DNA of 64,000 bases, from NCBI GenBank assembly GCA_029378245.1, contig JARKIF010000032.1, forward strand, positions 434,001 through 498,000, read 5' to 3'. This document shows, one piece after another, positions 22,678 through 34,073 of this stretch. The position numbers were made by a program, and so were the translations under genes. This stretch comes from Roridomyces roridus (taxonomy: Eukaryota > Basidiomycota > Agaricomycetes > Agaricales > Mycenaceae). The notes beneath the pieces were generated by a model. The model had not been told where the DNA came from and ran no database searches. It saw only the letters and a list, made by a program, of their open reading frames with translations. Position 1 is the first letter of the stretch; each line of letters begins with the position of its first letter.

Positions 22678-23334
22678 GCTCAAGCTGGAATGCTTCCGTC
22701 CCAGAGGATATTAAATACTTGTAGAGATATTTCGGAAGATGCCCCTGCTAAAAAAGATCCTGGTTTGTTCCCTGAAGACAGCGGCGTTGCGCCTTTACCG
22801 GCTTTACCCACAATGCCCCAAGATCAAAGCCACTAATTGGAGAGTTTCAGATTCCTGTTCGATTCGAAGAGCAGTTAGCTTGTAGCCAAGGTTGGATGAA
22901 AGAGCCGGAAATAGTGATTGAGGTAGGCAAGTAGGGCGCAGCAATCCAAGTACAGTATTTCCTCTCAATGGATTCGGCCATGGACGACGCCGGTAGTGGC
23001 GACAGATCGGTGGTAGCCTGGTGCATGGTCGCCGCCCGAGCAAGGCTGAGTGAAAAAAACCAAACCAAGTTACAGCGAGGCTGTCAGATTGCCTTGATGT
23101 TCTTTCCAATGGACAGATTGAGAGTCGCGGGTGGTTTTGGAAGCAGTCACGGGATCGGAGTGAGCCATAAATGAATGATGAATGAGCTATTCATGAATTA
23201 GATGAGAGTAAGAGTCAAGCCGGTGCCAAACAAATCTAGACAAATCACGCCGATTTGTTCGAGTTGGAATTGAATCTTACAGACATAGTAATGCAATGAG
23301 GTTCATGGCGACATAACAATCATGAAAGGTGAAC
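22678..23334. other. Intergenic region with the left edge of the DUF6534 duplication unit
   Basis: No complete gene. A minus-strand frame with an ATG near 23170 (MAHSDPVTASKTTRDSQ) runs about 32 codons, and I could not connect it convincingly to other exons. From about 23105 the sequence resembles 25005-25190 (shared GTCAAGCCGGTGCCAAACAA), showing that the tandem duplication includes the 3' flank of the genes. Confidence 0.4.
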
Positions 23335-24690
23335 CTAGGGCTCAGAGCCCGTCGACTCGGACGTGCCCACCATCTTGGCAACTATAACGGCAGGAATGTC
23401 ATCATCCGAACGGCGACTCGGAGTGGCGTTGTCCGCAGACTATTTGGGGTCAGCCGACTGAAGAGCAAGGAAGAGCGCGACTGACTCTCAACAAGGGAAT
23501 CGGCACGGTACAGTAGTCCATCGCGCGTAGCGTTTGTCTCGAGTTGAGGCTTTGGAGGATTGAGTTTCGGGCATGAAGGATTCAGTGAAGAAGTCAACCT
23601 GGCCAACAGCGAGATTGCGAATACTACGTAGTTGTCAGTCAATGAGCAAAAATTTGAAATACAAGACGTACATCTGCCCTGTATGATCCACCAAGGGAAC
23701 CATATCCCTGGAAATATTCAGTCCGGTGAAATTGACACAGCTTGTCGTCCATACATCCATGTCGGTCTGATACAAACTGAACGAGGCTGAGTATCCCAAC
23801 TGGCAATCAGTAAATCGCGCTCACCAAAACGAGTGTAATGATCCCGGCGAGGCTGGTAAGTAGCCCAGTTTCTAGTGTCCACTTGATAATCCTATCAATG
23901 ATAGCCAACGTCTTGGGGCTTTCTTGCACATTATTCCTCTGCCTCCACAACAAATACACCAACGTCCCTGCAATGATCAAGTCATTCAACGCTGCCACGC
24001 CCCAATCTGCGTCAAACAACCACCCCCACTTCATGATGACGTCCTCGAGGATGTGAGTTTGCAGCGCGCCGACGAGGATGACAAAGTTGCCTGTGACGCG
24101 GAGGAGTGAGAGGAGCGTGCAGAGGGCGGGGATGAATAGGTGTTCGGAGAATTTGTAGATTCGGTAGGCGAAGAAGATTTGGACTGGGAGTAGGTTTAGA
24201 GGTGCAGGGAGTAAGCAAGAGGATGTCATACCGCAAGCTGCCTCGCAACTTATAATTATGAGGAGGACTTCGGATGACCAGGGTGTTTTCCCGAGTTGGT
24301 TGGCCGATATCGTGTAGACGTATAACCAGTGGGCCGTGCAGAGAGTGGTGACGACCTCGCAGCACCTGCAGCGTCATGAGTCTTAGTCTCCAAGTACTCA
24401 AGATACTCACATTACAAAGGCCACCTACCACAACATTCATTTCTGGTATTCCGGAATAGAAGACAGGCGCACCATCGCCCTTATCGCGCGTAAATCGGCA
24501 GGAAAGCGTCCGTAGTAGATGTACGCCTGGGTGATTATGACGCCAAAGAGGGCGGTGGAGACGAGGGTACCGATCTCCATCGCCGCTGGTGTGTCGTGTT
24601 AGAATGCAATGATTTCAAAGGGACAGACGGCGACGCACCGAGCAGGCGGGACACTCCTGTGGACGCCATAGTCGAGTCCGGGTTCCACAT
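23335..24690 (-). CDS. DUF6534-type seven-span membrane protein, copy 1
   Basis: Membrane protein of a basidiomycete-specific family (DUF6534) of unknown function. The start is 24690 (MWNPDSTMASTGVSRLL), followed by IGTLVSTALFGVIITQAYIYYGRFP, then CCEVVTTLCTAHWLYVYT, LLIIISCEAACVQIFFAYRIYKF, LFIPALCTLLSLLRVTGNFVIL, DLIIAGTLVYLLWRQ and a final LASLNSRQTLRAMDYC signature. Exons include a very short one coding VAFVM near 24405-24420. The tail ends TSESTGSEP at 23335. The C-terminal exons after VLV are less certain; one proposed intron there is only about 25 nt. It lies in direct tandem with copy 2 to the right. Confidence 0.7.
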
Positions 24691-25199
24691 GGCAGCCTCG
24701 TACAAGTTATACGCAGTTCAAATTTAGTATGGGAAACCTTCGCCATTAGAAGATGCCGGTGTGCGATTAGAATTCGAGTGGGGTATCGACCAGTCGGGTT
24801 CCTGCGCAGCAATACATGACCGATATGCGGCTGGAGTGGAACTTTCATGCAGGGCTCTGAGAGAACAGAATGCGAAATGGATATCTAATCGTTAAAAGCT
24901 CCGAATTGAGACTTCTCAACCTGTGGGATTACAGCAGTACAAAATACAAGCAATAAAAACTGTCCTACGTGGGAGGTGCGCTGTCAGATTAATGTCTGGA
25001 CGTTTTTTTAGTGGACAGATCGAGAGAGTCGCGGATGGTTTCAGCAGTAGTCGGATGAACGAGCATGAGAGTAAGAGTCAAGCCGGTGCCAAACAAATCC
25101 AGACACATCACAACTTATGATTTGTTCGAGTTGGAATGGAATCTTACAGACATAGCAATACAATGGTATTTAGCGCCACGTTAAAGGGTAAGCCTCAGG
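24691..25199. other. Spacer between tandem DUF6534 copies
   Basis: About 0.5 kb comprising the promoter of copy 1 and the 3' flank of copy 2. It is alignable with the sequence at 26730-26850 (GTCCTACGTGGGAGGT occurs at both) and with 23105-23310, which places the junction of the two repeat units at about 24990-25005. No further gene is seen. Confidence 0.5.
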
Positions 25200-26541
25200 C
25201 TAAAGCTCAGAGCCCTTCGACGTGCCCACAATCTTGGCAACTATAGCAGGAGGAATATCGTCGAATCGGCGAGTGGTGTTGTCCACAGACTATTTGTGGT
25301 CAGTCGACTGTAGAGCGAGGAAAGAGCGCAACTGACTTTCAACAAGGGGCAGTAATCCATCGCGCGTAGCGAAGTTTGTCTCGAGTTGAGGCTTTCAAAG
25401 AGGATTGAGTTTCGAACATGAACGAAGGATTCAGTGAAGAAGAAATCCAACCTGGCCAAAAGCGAGATTGCGGATACTGGGTAAGTACGTGGGTTGTCAG
25501 CCAACGAGCACGAGTACATAGGAGCCTGTGAAACGTACATTTGCCATGTATGATCCACCAAGGGAACCATATCCCTGGAAATATAATACTCAGTCCGGTG
25601 GAATTGACACAGAGCTAGCTTGTGGCGCATACTTACATCCATGTCGGTTTGATAGAAACTGAACGACAGTCAGTATCATTATATATCCCAACTGGCACGC
25701 GGGCTCACCAAAACGAGTGAAATGATCCCGGCGAGGCTGGTGCACTCGATAATCTTGTCATGCCCATTATCCCTCTGCTGCCTCCACGACAAATACACCA
25801 ACGTCCCCGCAATAATCAAGTCATTCAACGCCGCTACGCACCAATCTGCGTCAAACAACAACAACCCCCACTTCGAATTCATGATGGCGTTCTCATGATC
25901 GAGGATGTGCGTTTGCAGGATGATAAAGTTGCCTGTGACGCGGAGGAGTGAGAGGAGCGTGCAGAGGGCGGGGATGAATATGTATCGGTGTTGGGAGAAT
26001 TTAAAGTAGATTTGGGAGGCGAAGAAGATTTGGACTGGGAGTAGGTTTAGAGGTGCATGGAGTAAGTAAACGGATGTCGTACCGCAAGCTGCCCCGCAAC
26101 TTATAATTATGAGGAGGACTTCGGATGACCAGGGTGTTTTGCCGAGTTGGTTGGCCGATATGGTGTAGACGTATAACCAGTGGGCTGTGGAGAGAGTGGT
26201 GACGACCTCGCAGCACCTGCAGCGTCTTGAGTCTTAGTCTATAAGTATTCAAGATACTCACATTACGAAGGCGACCTACCACAACATTCATTTCTGGTAT
26301 TCCGGAATAGAACTTGGCAAGCGCACCATCGCCTTTATCGCGCGCACATCGGCAGGAAAGCGACCGTAGTAGGTGTACGCTTGGGTGATTATGACCCCAA
26401 AGAGCGCGGTGGAGACGAGGGTAAGACCGATCTCCATATGCATCGTCGCTGGCCATGGTGTCGCGTTAGAAATCGAATGCAATTGGAATGGAGTGGAGTG
26501 GAGGGGAGGGGCGACGCACCGAGGAGGCGGGAGACTTCCAT
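25200..26541 (-). CDS. DUF6534-type membrane protein, diverged tandem copy 2
   Basis: Tandem duplicate of the gene at 23335-24690. Conserved parts include STALFGVIITQAYTYYGRFP, DLIIAGTLVYLSWRQ and LNSRQTSLRAMDYC, ending TSKGSEL at 25200. Differences suggest relaxed constraint. The ATG used by copy 1 is replaced (GTG TGG AAC), so translation would start at 26541 (MEVSRLLATMHMEIG). The segment after LSWRQ is shortened by about 20 residues, removing most of a region that links to the last span, and FAYRIYKFSEH is altered to FASQIYFKFSQH. The frame stays open through the parts I could follow. It may be a functional variant or an early pseudogene. Confidence 0.55.
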
Positions 26542-26838
26542 AGTCGACCGGCTCTCCGAATCCGGGTTCCACACACACCATATGGCAGCCTCGTACTTAT
26601 AGGCAGTTCAAAATTAGTTGTGGTGAGAAAGGGAACCCACGCCGTTAAGTAGAAGAAGCCGGTGTGCGATATTAAGATTCCAGGAATGGGTATAACGACC
26701 AATCGGATTCCTGCGCAGCAATGCATGGCCGATATGCGAGTGGAACTTTCATGCAGGAATCGTGTGGCTTAAATTGAGACTTATCAAACTGACCTGTGGG
26801 ATTTACAGCAGTACAAAATGCAAGCAATGAAAACTGTC

Positions 26839-27525
26839 CTACGTGGGAGGTATAAACCCGCTAAGCGCGCCCAGCTGATGTAGTGTTCTCGAGAACAGCT
26901 GGTCATAGTCATCTTGAACTCCCAGTCGCTCCAACATGCCCTCAACGTCCGCAACGCACTCCATATCTTCTTCCTCCTCCTCGTCTTCTTCATCAATGGT
27001 ACGCGGTCGACGATGCAGCTGACCGCCCAACCACTCCTCGATGGTAGCAGAACCACCGATGAGCAGACTCCTCAGTCGTGTGGATTCAGTCTGTGTGATC
27101 GCAGACGACTTTTTTCCAGCGGCGACTTCATCTGCGCTGAGCACCAAATCCGATACACCGTGGTCCGGGTGCCAGATTTGGGCCTGGAGAACGGCGGACC
27201 ACGCTTGGTCGAGGTCGTCCAACCAGTCTTGAAGGTATGGAATCGTGATTGGGTCCGCTGGATATCCTGGTATCGAGGCTAGGACATCGTGCGTGAGACG
27301 TAGGAGGAATGCAGTGCGGACTGCAGTAGACGGGTCAACAGGTGGAATCTGCAAAATCATAGCCATTATTCGCGTGGCTGCGTCGAGGTAGAGAGTCAGG
27401 GTTGGGAGGACCGCGTTCTCCTCTGACCGTTTCTTGTACCCCCTCGTGAGCTCGAGAAGTTTATCGTCGAGATAAGTGACGAGTCTCCTCTCTTGCGCTG
27501 CTGTCAGTGCTCGTGTTGAGGACAT
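26839..27525 (-). CDS. Conserved fungal protein of unknown function
   Basis: Single-exon gene of 228 aa starting at 27525 (MSSTRALTAAQERRLVTYLD). It is largely helical and acidic, with LPTLTLYLDAATRIMAMILQ, an internal TAFLLRLTHDVLASIPGYP segment and WLDDLDQAW, and a run of Asp/Glu near the C-terminus (EEDEEEEEDME). There is no signal peptide or membrane span. I do not recognise a named domain. The ATG at 27525 is preferred over a longer in-frame extension because the extension overlaps the 5' region of the nucleoporin gene and has atypical composition. Only 60 bp separate its start from the divergent nucleoporin start, so the two probably share a bidirectional promoter. Confidence 0.7.
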   Translation of the reverse strand: MSSTRALTAAQERRLVTYLDDKLLELTRGYKKRSEENAVLPTLTLYLDAATRIMAMILQIPPVDPSTAVRTAFLLRLTHDVLASIPGYPADPITIPYLQDWLDDLDQAWSAVLQAQIWHPDHGVSDLVLSADEVAAGKKSSAITQTESTRLRSLLIGGSATIEEWLGGQLHRRPRTIDEEDEEEEEDMECVADVEGMLERLGVQDDYDQLFSRTLHQLGALSGFIPPT

Positions 27526-27585
27526 TTGAATCTGATTGCCGAGTTGACGTCTGTTTATTCCACACCGCGGTCGCGTCCTTCCACC
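27526..27585. promoter_or_regulatory. Compact bidirectional promoter
   Basis: Only 60 bp separate the ATG of the unknown gene (27525, minus) from the ATG of the nucleoporin gene (27586, plus). The core promoters and 5' leaders must overlap each other or the opposing coding regions. No clear TATA box is visible. Confidence 0.5.
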
Positions 27586-29342
27586 ATGTCCCTCTTCGGC
27601 CAGCCCCAGCAGCAGCAGCAGGCCGCGCCCAGTCTTTTTGGCGGCGCCTCGACACCGCAGCCCGCCGCCAACAACATGTTCGGCGCAAATCAGAGTGCCA
27701 CTCAACCGAAACCACTCTTCGGTCAGCCAGCTGCAGGAAGCACCCCATCGCTGTTCGGAAACACGGCTGCCCCCACCACGAATCCCTCAGGCGGCGGTCT
27801 TTTTGGTAGTAACAGCACCCCTGCGAGTGGCGGACTCTTTGGCCAGCAGCAACCAGCTGCTGCCCAACCTACCGGCGGGCTTTTTGGCAACACCACCACG
27901 ACGCAGCCCGCAGGAAACAGCCTATTCGGTAACACCGCGACGACGCAACCCACAGCTTCTGGTGGTCTCTTCGGGAGCACACCCGCAGCCGGAAGTCTGT
28001 TTGGCGCGAAACCAGGTGCCCCGACACTGCCGACTCTCAACACGACTGCCCCCGCAGCAGGGACGTCTCTATTCGGCGGGAGCACCCTTGGCCAACAGCC
28101 AACCGCCCAGCAGAACCTCTTCGGCCAACCTGCTGCCCAAAAACCACTCTTTGGCGCACCCGCCCCGACGACCAACAACCTCTTCGGGCAGAGCACCAAC
28201 GCTGCCCAGGGTGCGCCCAAGCCGCTATTTAGCACCTCCATGCTGGGACAACCACCCGCGGCTCAGCAACCGAATTCCCTCGGCACCTCGATTCTCACGA
28301 CAAGTGCCCTGCGTTCGCCGGCGCCTGCAGCAGGCGCAGCGACGCAGCAGGCGGACGCTCAGACGCAATTCGCGAGACTCTCAGCAAGGATCGAGGAGAT
28401 TGCGGGTGCGTGGAATGCAGCGTCGCCGCAGTGTCAATTTCAGGCGAGTTCCAATTCCGAGTCTACTTTCTACTTGCTAAAATCTTGTAGTATTTCTTCT
28501 ACAACCGCGTCGAGCCGAGTCAAGTGGGTCTGTATGGGCGTCCGCCGAACGCAACGAATGAAACCCTGTGGACGAAAGCTGTCCGAGATAATCCGGATCC
28601 GACGACGTGAGTGGGCTCCCAACACTACACTCATAAATCTCATCTCGACGATAGTCTAGTACCAGCGATCGCAGTTGGCTTTGACGATCTACGACAAAGG
28701 GTGGACGCGCAGGGTCAACAGGCGTCATGGCAGTTGGAGCGATTAAAGGTGCGTTTCCTCTCCCCCCATCTATCTCCCGGGCTCAAAATCTCATCTTCAT
28801 TCCAATCTTAGGAGCTAAAAACGCGCCTCGAATCCCTCTCATCAACTCAACACCAAAACAGCGCGCGTCTCGCCCGCCTGGCAGCGAGCCAAACGCAGCT
28901 GATGCACCAGCTCCTGTCACTCGCAGCGCACCTGCATCTACTCGTTCCCTCTTTGCGCTCGTCGGGGATCCGCGTGGAGGAGGAGGAGTTGAGGGGATGG
29001 CTTGAGGAGCTGAGGGAGGAAATTGGTAGTGGTACGCCTGGGCATGGGCATAGTGGTGGGAGGATGCGAGGGAAGCTTGGTGAGCTATGGGCGCTCGTGG
29101 GTGCTATCGGGGCGCAGCAGCAAAAGCAACACCAGCAGCACGGGGAGTGGAAAGTCGTCGACGAAGATGGCTTGTCAAGGATCGCACAGATATTGGGCGA
29201 GCAGCAGGCGGGGCTCGTGCATTTGACCAAGATATTGAAGGGCGATTTGGCTGATATCAATGTCGTCTTGAAGGGTGGGCGGGTTGCGCAGGATGGGGAC
29301 GGTGTGGATCTTTTGAGTTCCAGGAGATCTGTTATTAGGTAG
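27586..29342 (+). CDS. NUP57: FG-repeat nucleoporin, Nup54/Nup57 type
   Basis: Central-channel nucleoporin, partner of Nup62 and Nup58/Nup49 relatives in the nuclear pore, binding transport receptors through FG repeats. The start is the ATG at 27586 (MSLFGQPQQQQQ). The first ~240 residues have many LFG/GLFG-type repeats in an Ala/Pro/Thr-rich background. The C-terminal part has the conserved Nup54 region (ARLSARIEEIAGAWN, YFFYNRVEP, VGFDDLRQRVDAQ) and coiled coils to the end at 29342 (SSRRSVIR). Exons: 27586-28443, 28491-28607 or so, then two more after introns ending near 28655 and 28811. The first intron (28444-28490) has a GC donor (GCGAGT). Assignment to the Nup54/57 family is strong; the yeast-style symbol is by family. 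Confidence 0.87.
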
Positions 29343-29485
29343 TTTTTTCTGTCCGTGTTTTTATTCTTCTTATCTGAAGATTACACAAAAAACGAGTGTG
29401 GAAGCATGCGGGGTAAGTATAAGTATTAAGGTAATAGGTGGAGCGTCAAGCAAGAAATGTAAATGCACATGCTAATGCACGCGCT

Positions 29486-31217
29486 CTAGGACCGTATGCT
29501 ATCATACGTCGGCGGAATCTCCCTCATCCCCTCCTGCTCCTCGGGCTGCGGCACCCTCCCACCATCCTGATGAACAACCACGTCGCCAGGTGAATGTGGA
29601 TTCGGTAATTGCATCGACGAAGCATCCGGCATGGGAGGCATCGACATCGGTCCTGGTCCTGGTGTAGGTCCGGGGTTCGCAACAGAGTACATCGACCCGC
29701 CACGAGCCTCCCGCTCCTTTGCGCTCATCGGATTCGTGTATGCTCCCGAGCTGCTCCCAGCGGTACTCATGGCCGGACCAGCGTTGATAGGGTGTGTCGA
29801 TGACGAGCCGCCGTAATAGCTGCTCATCGTCGGGCTCGGGCCCTGGCCGCCTTCACTACCAGCATCGTAGCCCCCAGCGTAGTACCCTTGCTGTTGTTGT
29901 TGGTGGTACGGATCGGGGTAGTACGCATGTTGCTGAGGGTGCCCCATGCTAGCTCCAGCGCCGACGCCAGCCATGAACGGCGTAACGACGCCCCCGCCAA
30001 TGCTGCTTCCAGCCAGCCGTCCACCGACACCATCGTCGTCATCCTCTGCCCGCAGTCCATTGGGACCGACAGCCCCCGCGTCCCCTGACATCCGGGGTAA
30101 CGTTGGCCCGCCGGTGGTACGCCCCGGGTCAAAGTTGCCGTCAAATTCAGCGTCGAGGGCGCGCTCGCGTGCTCGTCGGCGGATGAACCAGATGAGAACG
30201 GCGAGGATAAGGATGCCGGCAACGCCACCGACGACACCACCTGCGATAGCACCGGCATGAGAGTTGCTGGTATCATTGTTGTTTTTCGACGTATTGGTAT
30301 TGCCCGCCGAGGCGCCAGAGATGGTTTGTGTGACTTCGGAGGTGATGGTGGTAATTTGACCATTGGAATTGGTGGAGCTGCGACATTGATTAGCATTCAG
30401 TATATTTGTGGCGACAGGCGGAAAAAACAGCCACGGTCCGCAGCAGAAGATGCCGCAAAAGTATCCACGTCCATGACGAAACAAGTGGATCGACATTATC
30501 AGAGATGTCTGTCTCCGTCATTGACAGATCCCGCCCAACCTCGAGGGCACCAGAGCAGACGAGAGGCACCTCCCTCCGCCGCGGGCCCCAATAAATGTCC
30601 GATCGAAAGGCAAGATTAAAAAGCACCGGCCCGGCCACACAAGGCGGGACTCGAAACGGGGTTTCATAACCACGGGCCCAGCCCCAGCCCGTACCGACCA
30701 GTACGGGTGATGTAAACCCACGAAGGGAGCAAAAAGAAGTCGGGATGGTGGTGTGGAGTGGGACGAAAAAGAAAGACAATGGAGAGTAGACACGCACAGA
30801 AAGGTCGATTGTCCCGTGCTCAAGATGGCTGATGCGCTGGTGGGAGGAGCACTAGATGACGGAGGCGGGGTGCTCGAGGGTGGTGGTGCCGAGGATTCGC
30901 TTGCAGCCTGTGAAGCGCTGGTAGGAGCGCTTGCACTGTTGCTGGGTCCCGGGTCGCTTGTTGGCGCACTGGCACTTGCACTTGCACTTGCACTCGGGGT
31001 GGCACTGGCACTACTGGGATTGGCACTGTCGCTGCTGCCGGATGTCGAGCCAGGTGGGAGAATCCCACTTAGTATTCCTGCTGCGAAAGGGAAAGAAATG
31101 TAAGCAATTCTGTAGTAAAGAGGTGATAAGATAAAAGGGACGACCAGAAGAATTGGCGCTGCCGCTAGGACTCGCAGGACCTGGCTGTGGCGGCGCGCTC
31201 GGTAAGAGGGACGACAT
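29486..31217 (-). CDS. Ser/Thr-rich single-pass membrane protein (sensor-like)
   Basis: The start is the ATG at 31217 (MSSLLPSAPPQPG). Exon 2 from about 31085 encodes a long Ser/Ala/Pro-rich stretch (repeated SASA units), typical of heavily O-glycosylated ectodomains. After a large intron of about 420 bp, exon 3 (30387 to 29486) begins STNSNGQITTITSEVTQT and carries one membrane span, AGGVVGGVAGILILAVLIWF, followed by basic RRRARERALD and a long Gly/Pro/Tyr-rich cytoplasmic tail ending PPTYDSIRS. The architecture recalls Wsc/Mid2-like wall sensors and other basidiomycete GGVVGG-type membrane proteins, but no WSC domain or clear N-terminal signal peptide is present. Role inferred only. The large intron boundary is less certain than the rest. 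Confidence 0.65.
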
Positions 31218-31500
31218 GGTCCGACTCTAAGAGGACAAGAAGAAGAGAGCGAGGCCTCCGGGTAGCAGCGAAAAATAGCGCAATGGGAACGAGGCATTTG
31301 GATGGCCGGAGATAGGGTGATAGAGTAAGAGTAAAATGAAGGCAACGCACATAAATCTGCCATCCTGCTGCCTTTCTGGTGTGGTCGTTAATGAGTCGTA
31401 GAGGAAGGAGAGGATGAAGGTCGTTTGTTGCCGACCAAAGTGGAGCGCAAGGGAAAACGAGGCCGTGATTAGTCAGCTGAAAAGATGTACATTCATCCGT

Positions 31501-33897
31501 CTAATCAAATGCTTTCGCCTGTATATTGAACATCTTGCAATACTCTCCGCCCAGCTCCAAAAGCTCCTCGTGTGTCCCAGATTCTATGATAGCGCCCTCC
31601 TTCATGCACCTGCAGTTTCAGTGTCAGTGAATTTCCTTGCTTACTCGCACATCACTCACAAGATCACATCTGCATGCTTGGTCAAATGGCCAAAACGATG
31701 CGTGACGAATATCATCGTCTTGCCCTCCCTAACCTGTCTTAGGTTGTTGAAGAGCTGCCATTCAGCTTGTGGGTCGAGGCTACTGCTTGGTTCGTCAACA
31801 CAGACAAGCTTGACGGTGTTGGAAGTGAAGCGCATAAAGGTGCGTGATCTAGAGGTCCATCAGCTTCAGACGCGCGACAAAGAGAGGATACATACGCGAC
31901 CAGTCTTTGTCTCTCTCCACCAGACACATCTGCCTCCTTCTTCATCTTCTCTACCGCCGCCTTGAGCTGCTCATTACCCTCCTTCTCCCCTTCCTCGAGA
32001 TTACTCCACTGCAGCCCGCGCGGACGCTCAAGCACCGTCCCAAGCCCATCAGCCAATTTGGCAATCATGTCCTCCGCCCCACCCTGTCTAGCCGCCTCCC
32101 GAATCATCTCCAGATCATCTACACGCGCCGGGTTCCCGAGCCCAATATTCTCGCCGAGAGAGAGCGGGTACAGGTGGTGGTCCTGCGTCAGCGTCGCAGT
32201 CGCCTGCCGCAAATCCGGAATCCGGTAGCTCTTGATATCTTGTCCGTCAATCAAGATGCAACCAGAGGTCGCGTCGTACAGCCGCGTGAGCAATTTGACT
32301 ATGGTGCTTTTCCCGGAACCGTTACTGCCGACGACCACGACGAGTTGGCCTGGCTTGATGGAGAGGGTGATGTCGTTGAGGGCTTTGGCGGTCGTCCCCG
32401 GGTATGAGAAGGATACGTTTCTGAGGGTGGTCAGATGGGTCAGAGCGGCCCATGGTAGACATACTTGAGCTCAAAAGGCATCCCTTGCTCGTGCCGAGAG
32501 TCGAGTGGAGGATACGGCAGATCCCCGTCCTTCATTTCGTGAGCGACGTTGCCGAGGTCGTACAGCGCTTGGACACCGGCAACTCGATGCGCTCCATACT
32601 GTATGAAGGAGAAGGCAGATTGGAACGTATATGATAACAGGGTCTCGCTTTGGTGTAGGGTCGCGATCGTGGATAGGCTGAACGCAGTGGGATTCAGGAT
32701 GGAATTGACCGCGTAGTATAGCTGTGAAGGTCTCTTCATCGTTATATCGCCATGACCAACGTCACGTACCATGGGGAGCTCTACCGCGAGTTTGGTGACA
32801 AGGTGTGAGGAATAACCACTCTGTCGGCTATACTGATCGTGCGGTGAGCTGATGTCGGTGTCACCCAGTAGATTAACTGCTCTACGGAACTCTGTACGGA
32901 TTCAGAAGGAGTAGTCGGAAATGAACGCGCCATACCTTGAATCACATAGGCAACGATATCCCCCGTGATTATGTCTTGCCGGTACTTTGCGTCGCTGAGT
33001 TCGCGGAGACCACTCTTACGCAAGAAATGTGGATTGTCAGCCTCGACGATGTGGGGTTTCGACCAAAGAACTCTTTGGAGCGTGGATTGGAGAATCGGAT
33101 GTGCAATGCAGATGAGGGTGAATGCGGGACCGTGTCCAGTCGACCGCACCAGACGAATGACGTAGCCGAGTTGAGTGACGGCTCCCATCGAGTACAGGAC
33201 ACCTTGAAGTAGATAGTAAAAGACTTGAAACGGGAGGCGCTCGTGGATGTGGTTGCTGCTTATGTTGGCTATCCAGAGTATTAGTGGGGTCGTTTCCTCA
33301 GAAAAGAACAGAGCACACCTTGAACGCCAGTGAGATCCGTCGCAAGTTTGCCTGAGAGGGATCGGTGAGAACGGAGGTCTAGATAACAGCGAAAAACTCA
33401 CACTGGAGGACAAACTGCTGCACCCTCGTGTCGGATCTCTGGGCTAGTCTTTCGTATATGTGATCCATGCACCACTCTACTGCAGCTGAGAGCGCCAGAC
33501 CGATCATACGGAGCGCCACCGCCTGGAAAAGAGCAGGACCATCGGGGCGGCCTGCTTTTAATCCCTCCTCGATCTAAGAGGTTCCAGTCCATTGGTCAAG
33601 AAGCACTATTTATGCACGTACGATGGCCAATACTCGACCCGAGAGATGCAAGGACAGGGTCGAGTCCACGACGTTGTTCCAGAATACGAAGAGGAGATAA
33701 AGGCAAAAGAGCCCGGGGCTCGAGGAGTAGATATCCTTGACGAGGCGCAGCACAGTGGGAGTCAATTTGGCCGACCTTTTCCACTGCTCACGGAAATTGA
33801 AAGGGAGGGATGCTTCTGTGACGACGCGATAGACTCCGAGTTGCATCGACTGGATCGGAGGGCCCGATGCATCCTCTTCCTTCTTCTCAGAGACCAT
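31501..33897 (-). CDS. ABC half-transporter (TMD-NBD), ABC-1
   Basis: Membrane exporter-type half-transporter with one transmembrane domain and one nucleotide-binding domain, expected to work as a dimer. It starts at 33897 (MVSEKKEEDASG). Hydrophobic spans include LFCLYLLFVFWNNVVDS and ALRMIGLALSAAVEW. The NBD has Walker A VGSNGSGKST, a Q-loop TQDHHLYPLSLGENIG, the signature DVSGGERQRL, Walker B VKLVCVDEPSSSLD and the H-loop FVTHRF-type segment before CMKEGAIIESGTHEELLEL. It ends FNIQAKAFD at 31501. Several GT-AG introns restore the frame. The insertion between Q-loop and signature (GLQWSNLEEGEKEG) is shared in position with ABC-2 at 39598-42086, so the two are paralogues. Substrate unknown. 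Confidence 0.82.
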
Positions 33898-34073
33898 TGT
33901 GGGGGATGAGAAGGACGCCGAGGATGTCTGTATTTAAGCATTGTGGGCGCTTGAGTTGCGAGTCATTACAGCCTCGAGGAGGAGCGCGCATCCGATACAG
34001 AGTTCGATGTGATGAATGTTGTTTGTCAGGCGCCTCTTTCCGCGACCACCACCTCGCTCCTCTATCTCGCACC

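Noticed and set aside
22841..23172. Possible short gene starting MAHSDPVTASKTTRD on the minus strand
   Set aside because: Only one 32-codon exon is convincing. Downstream joins gave several equally poor frames, and part of it lies in the duplicated non-coding flank of the DUF6534 unit.
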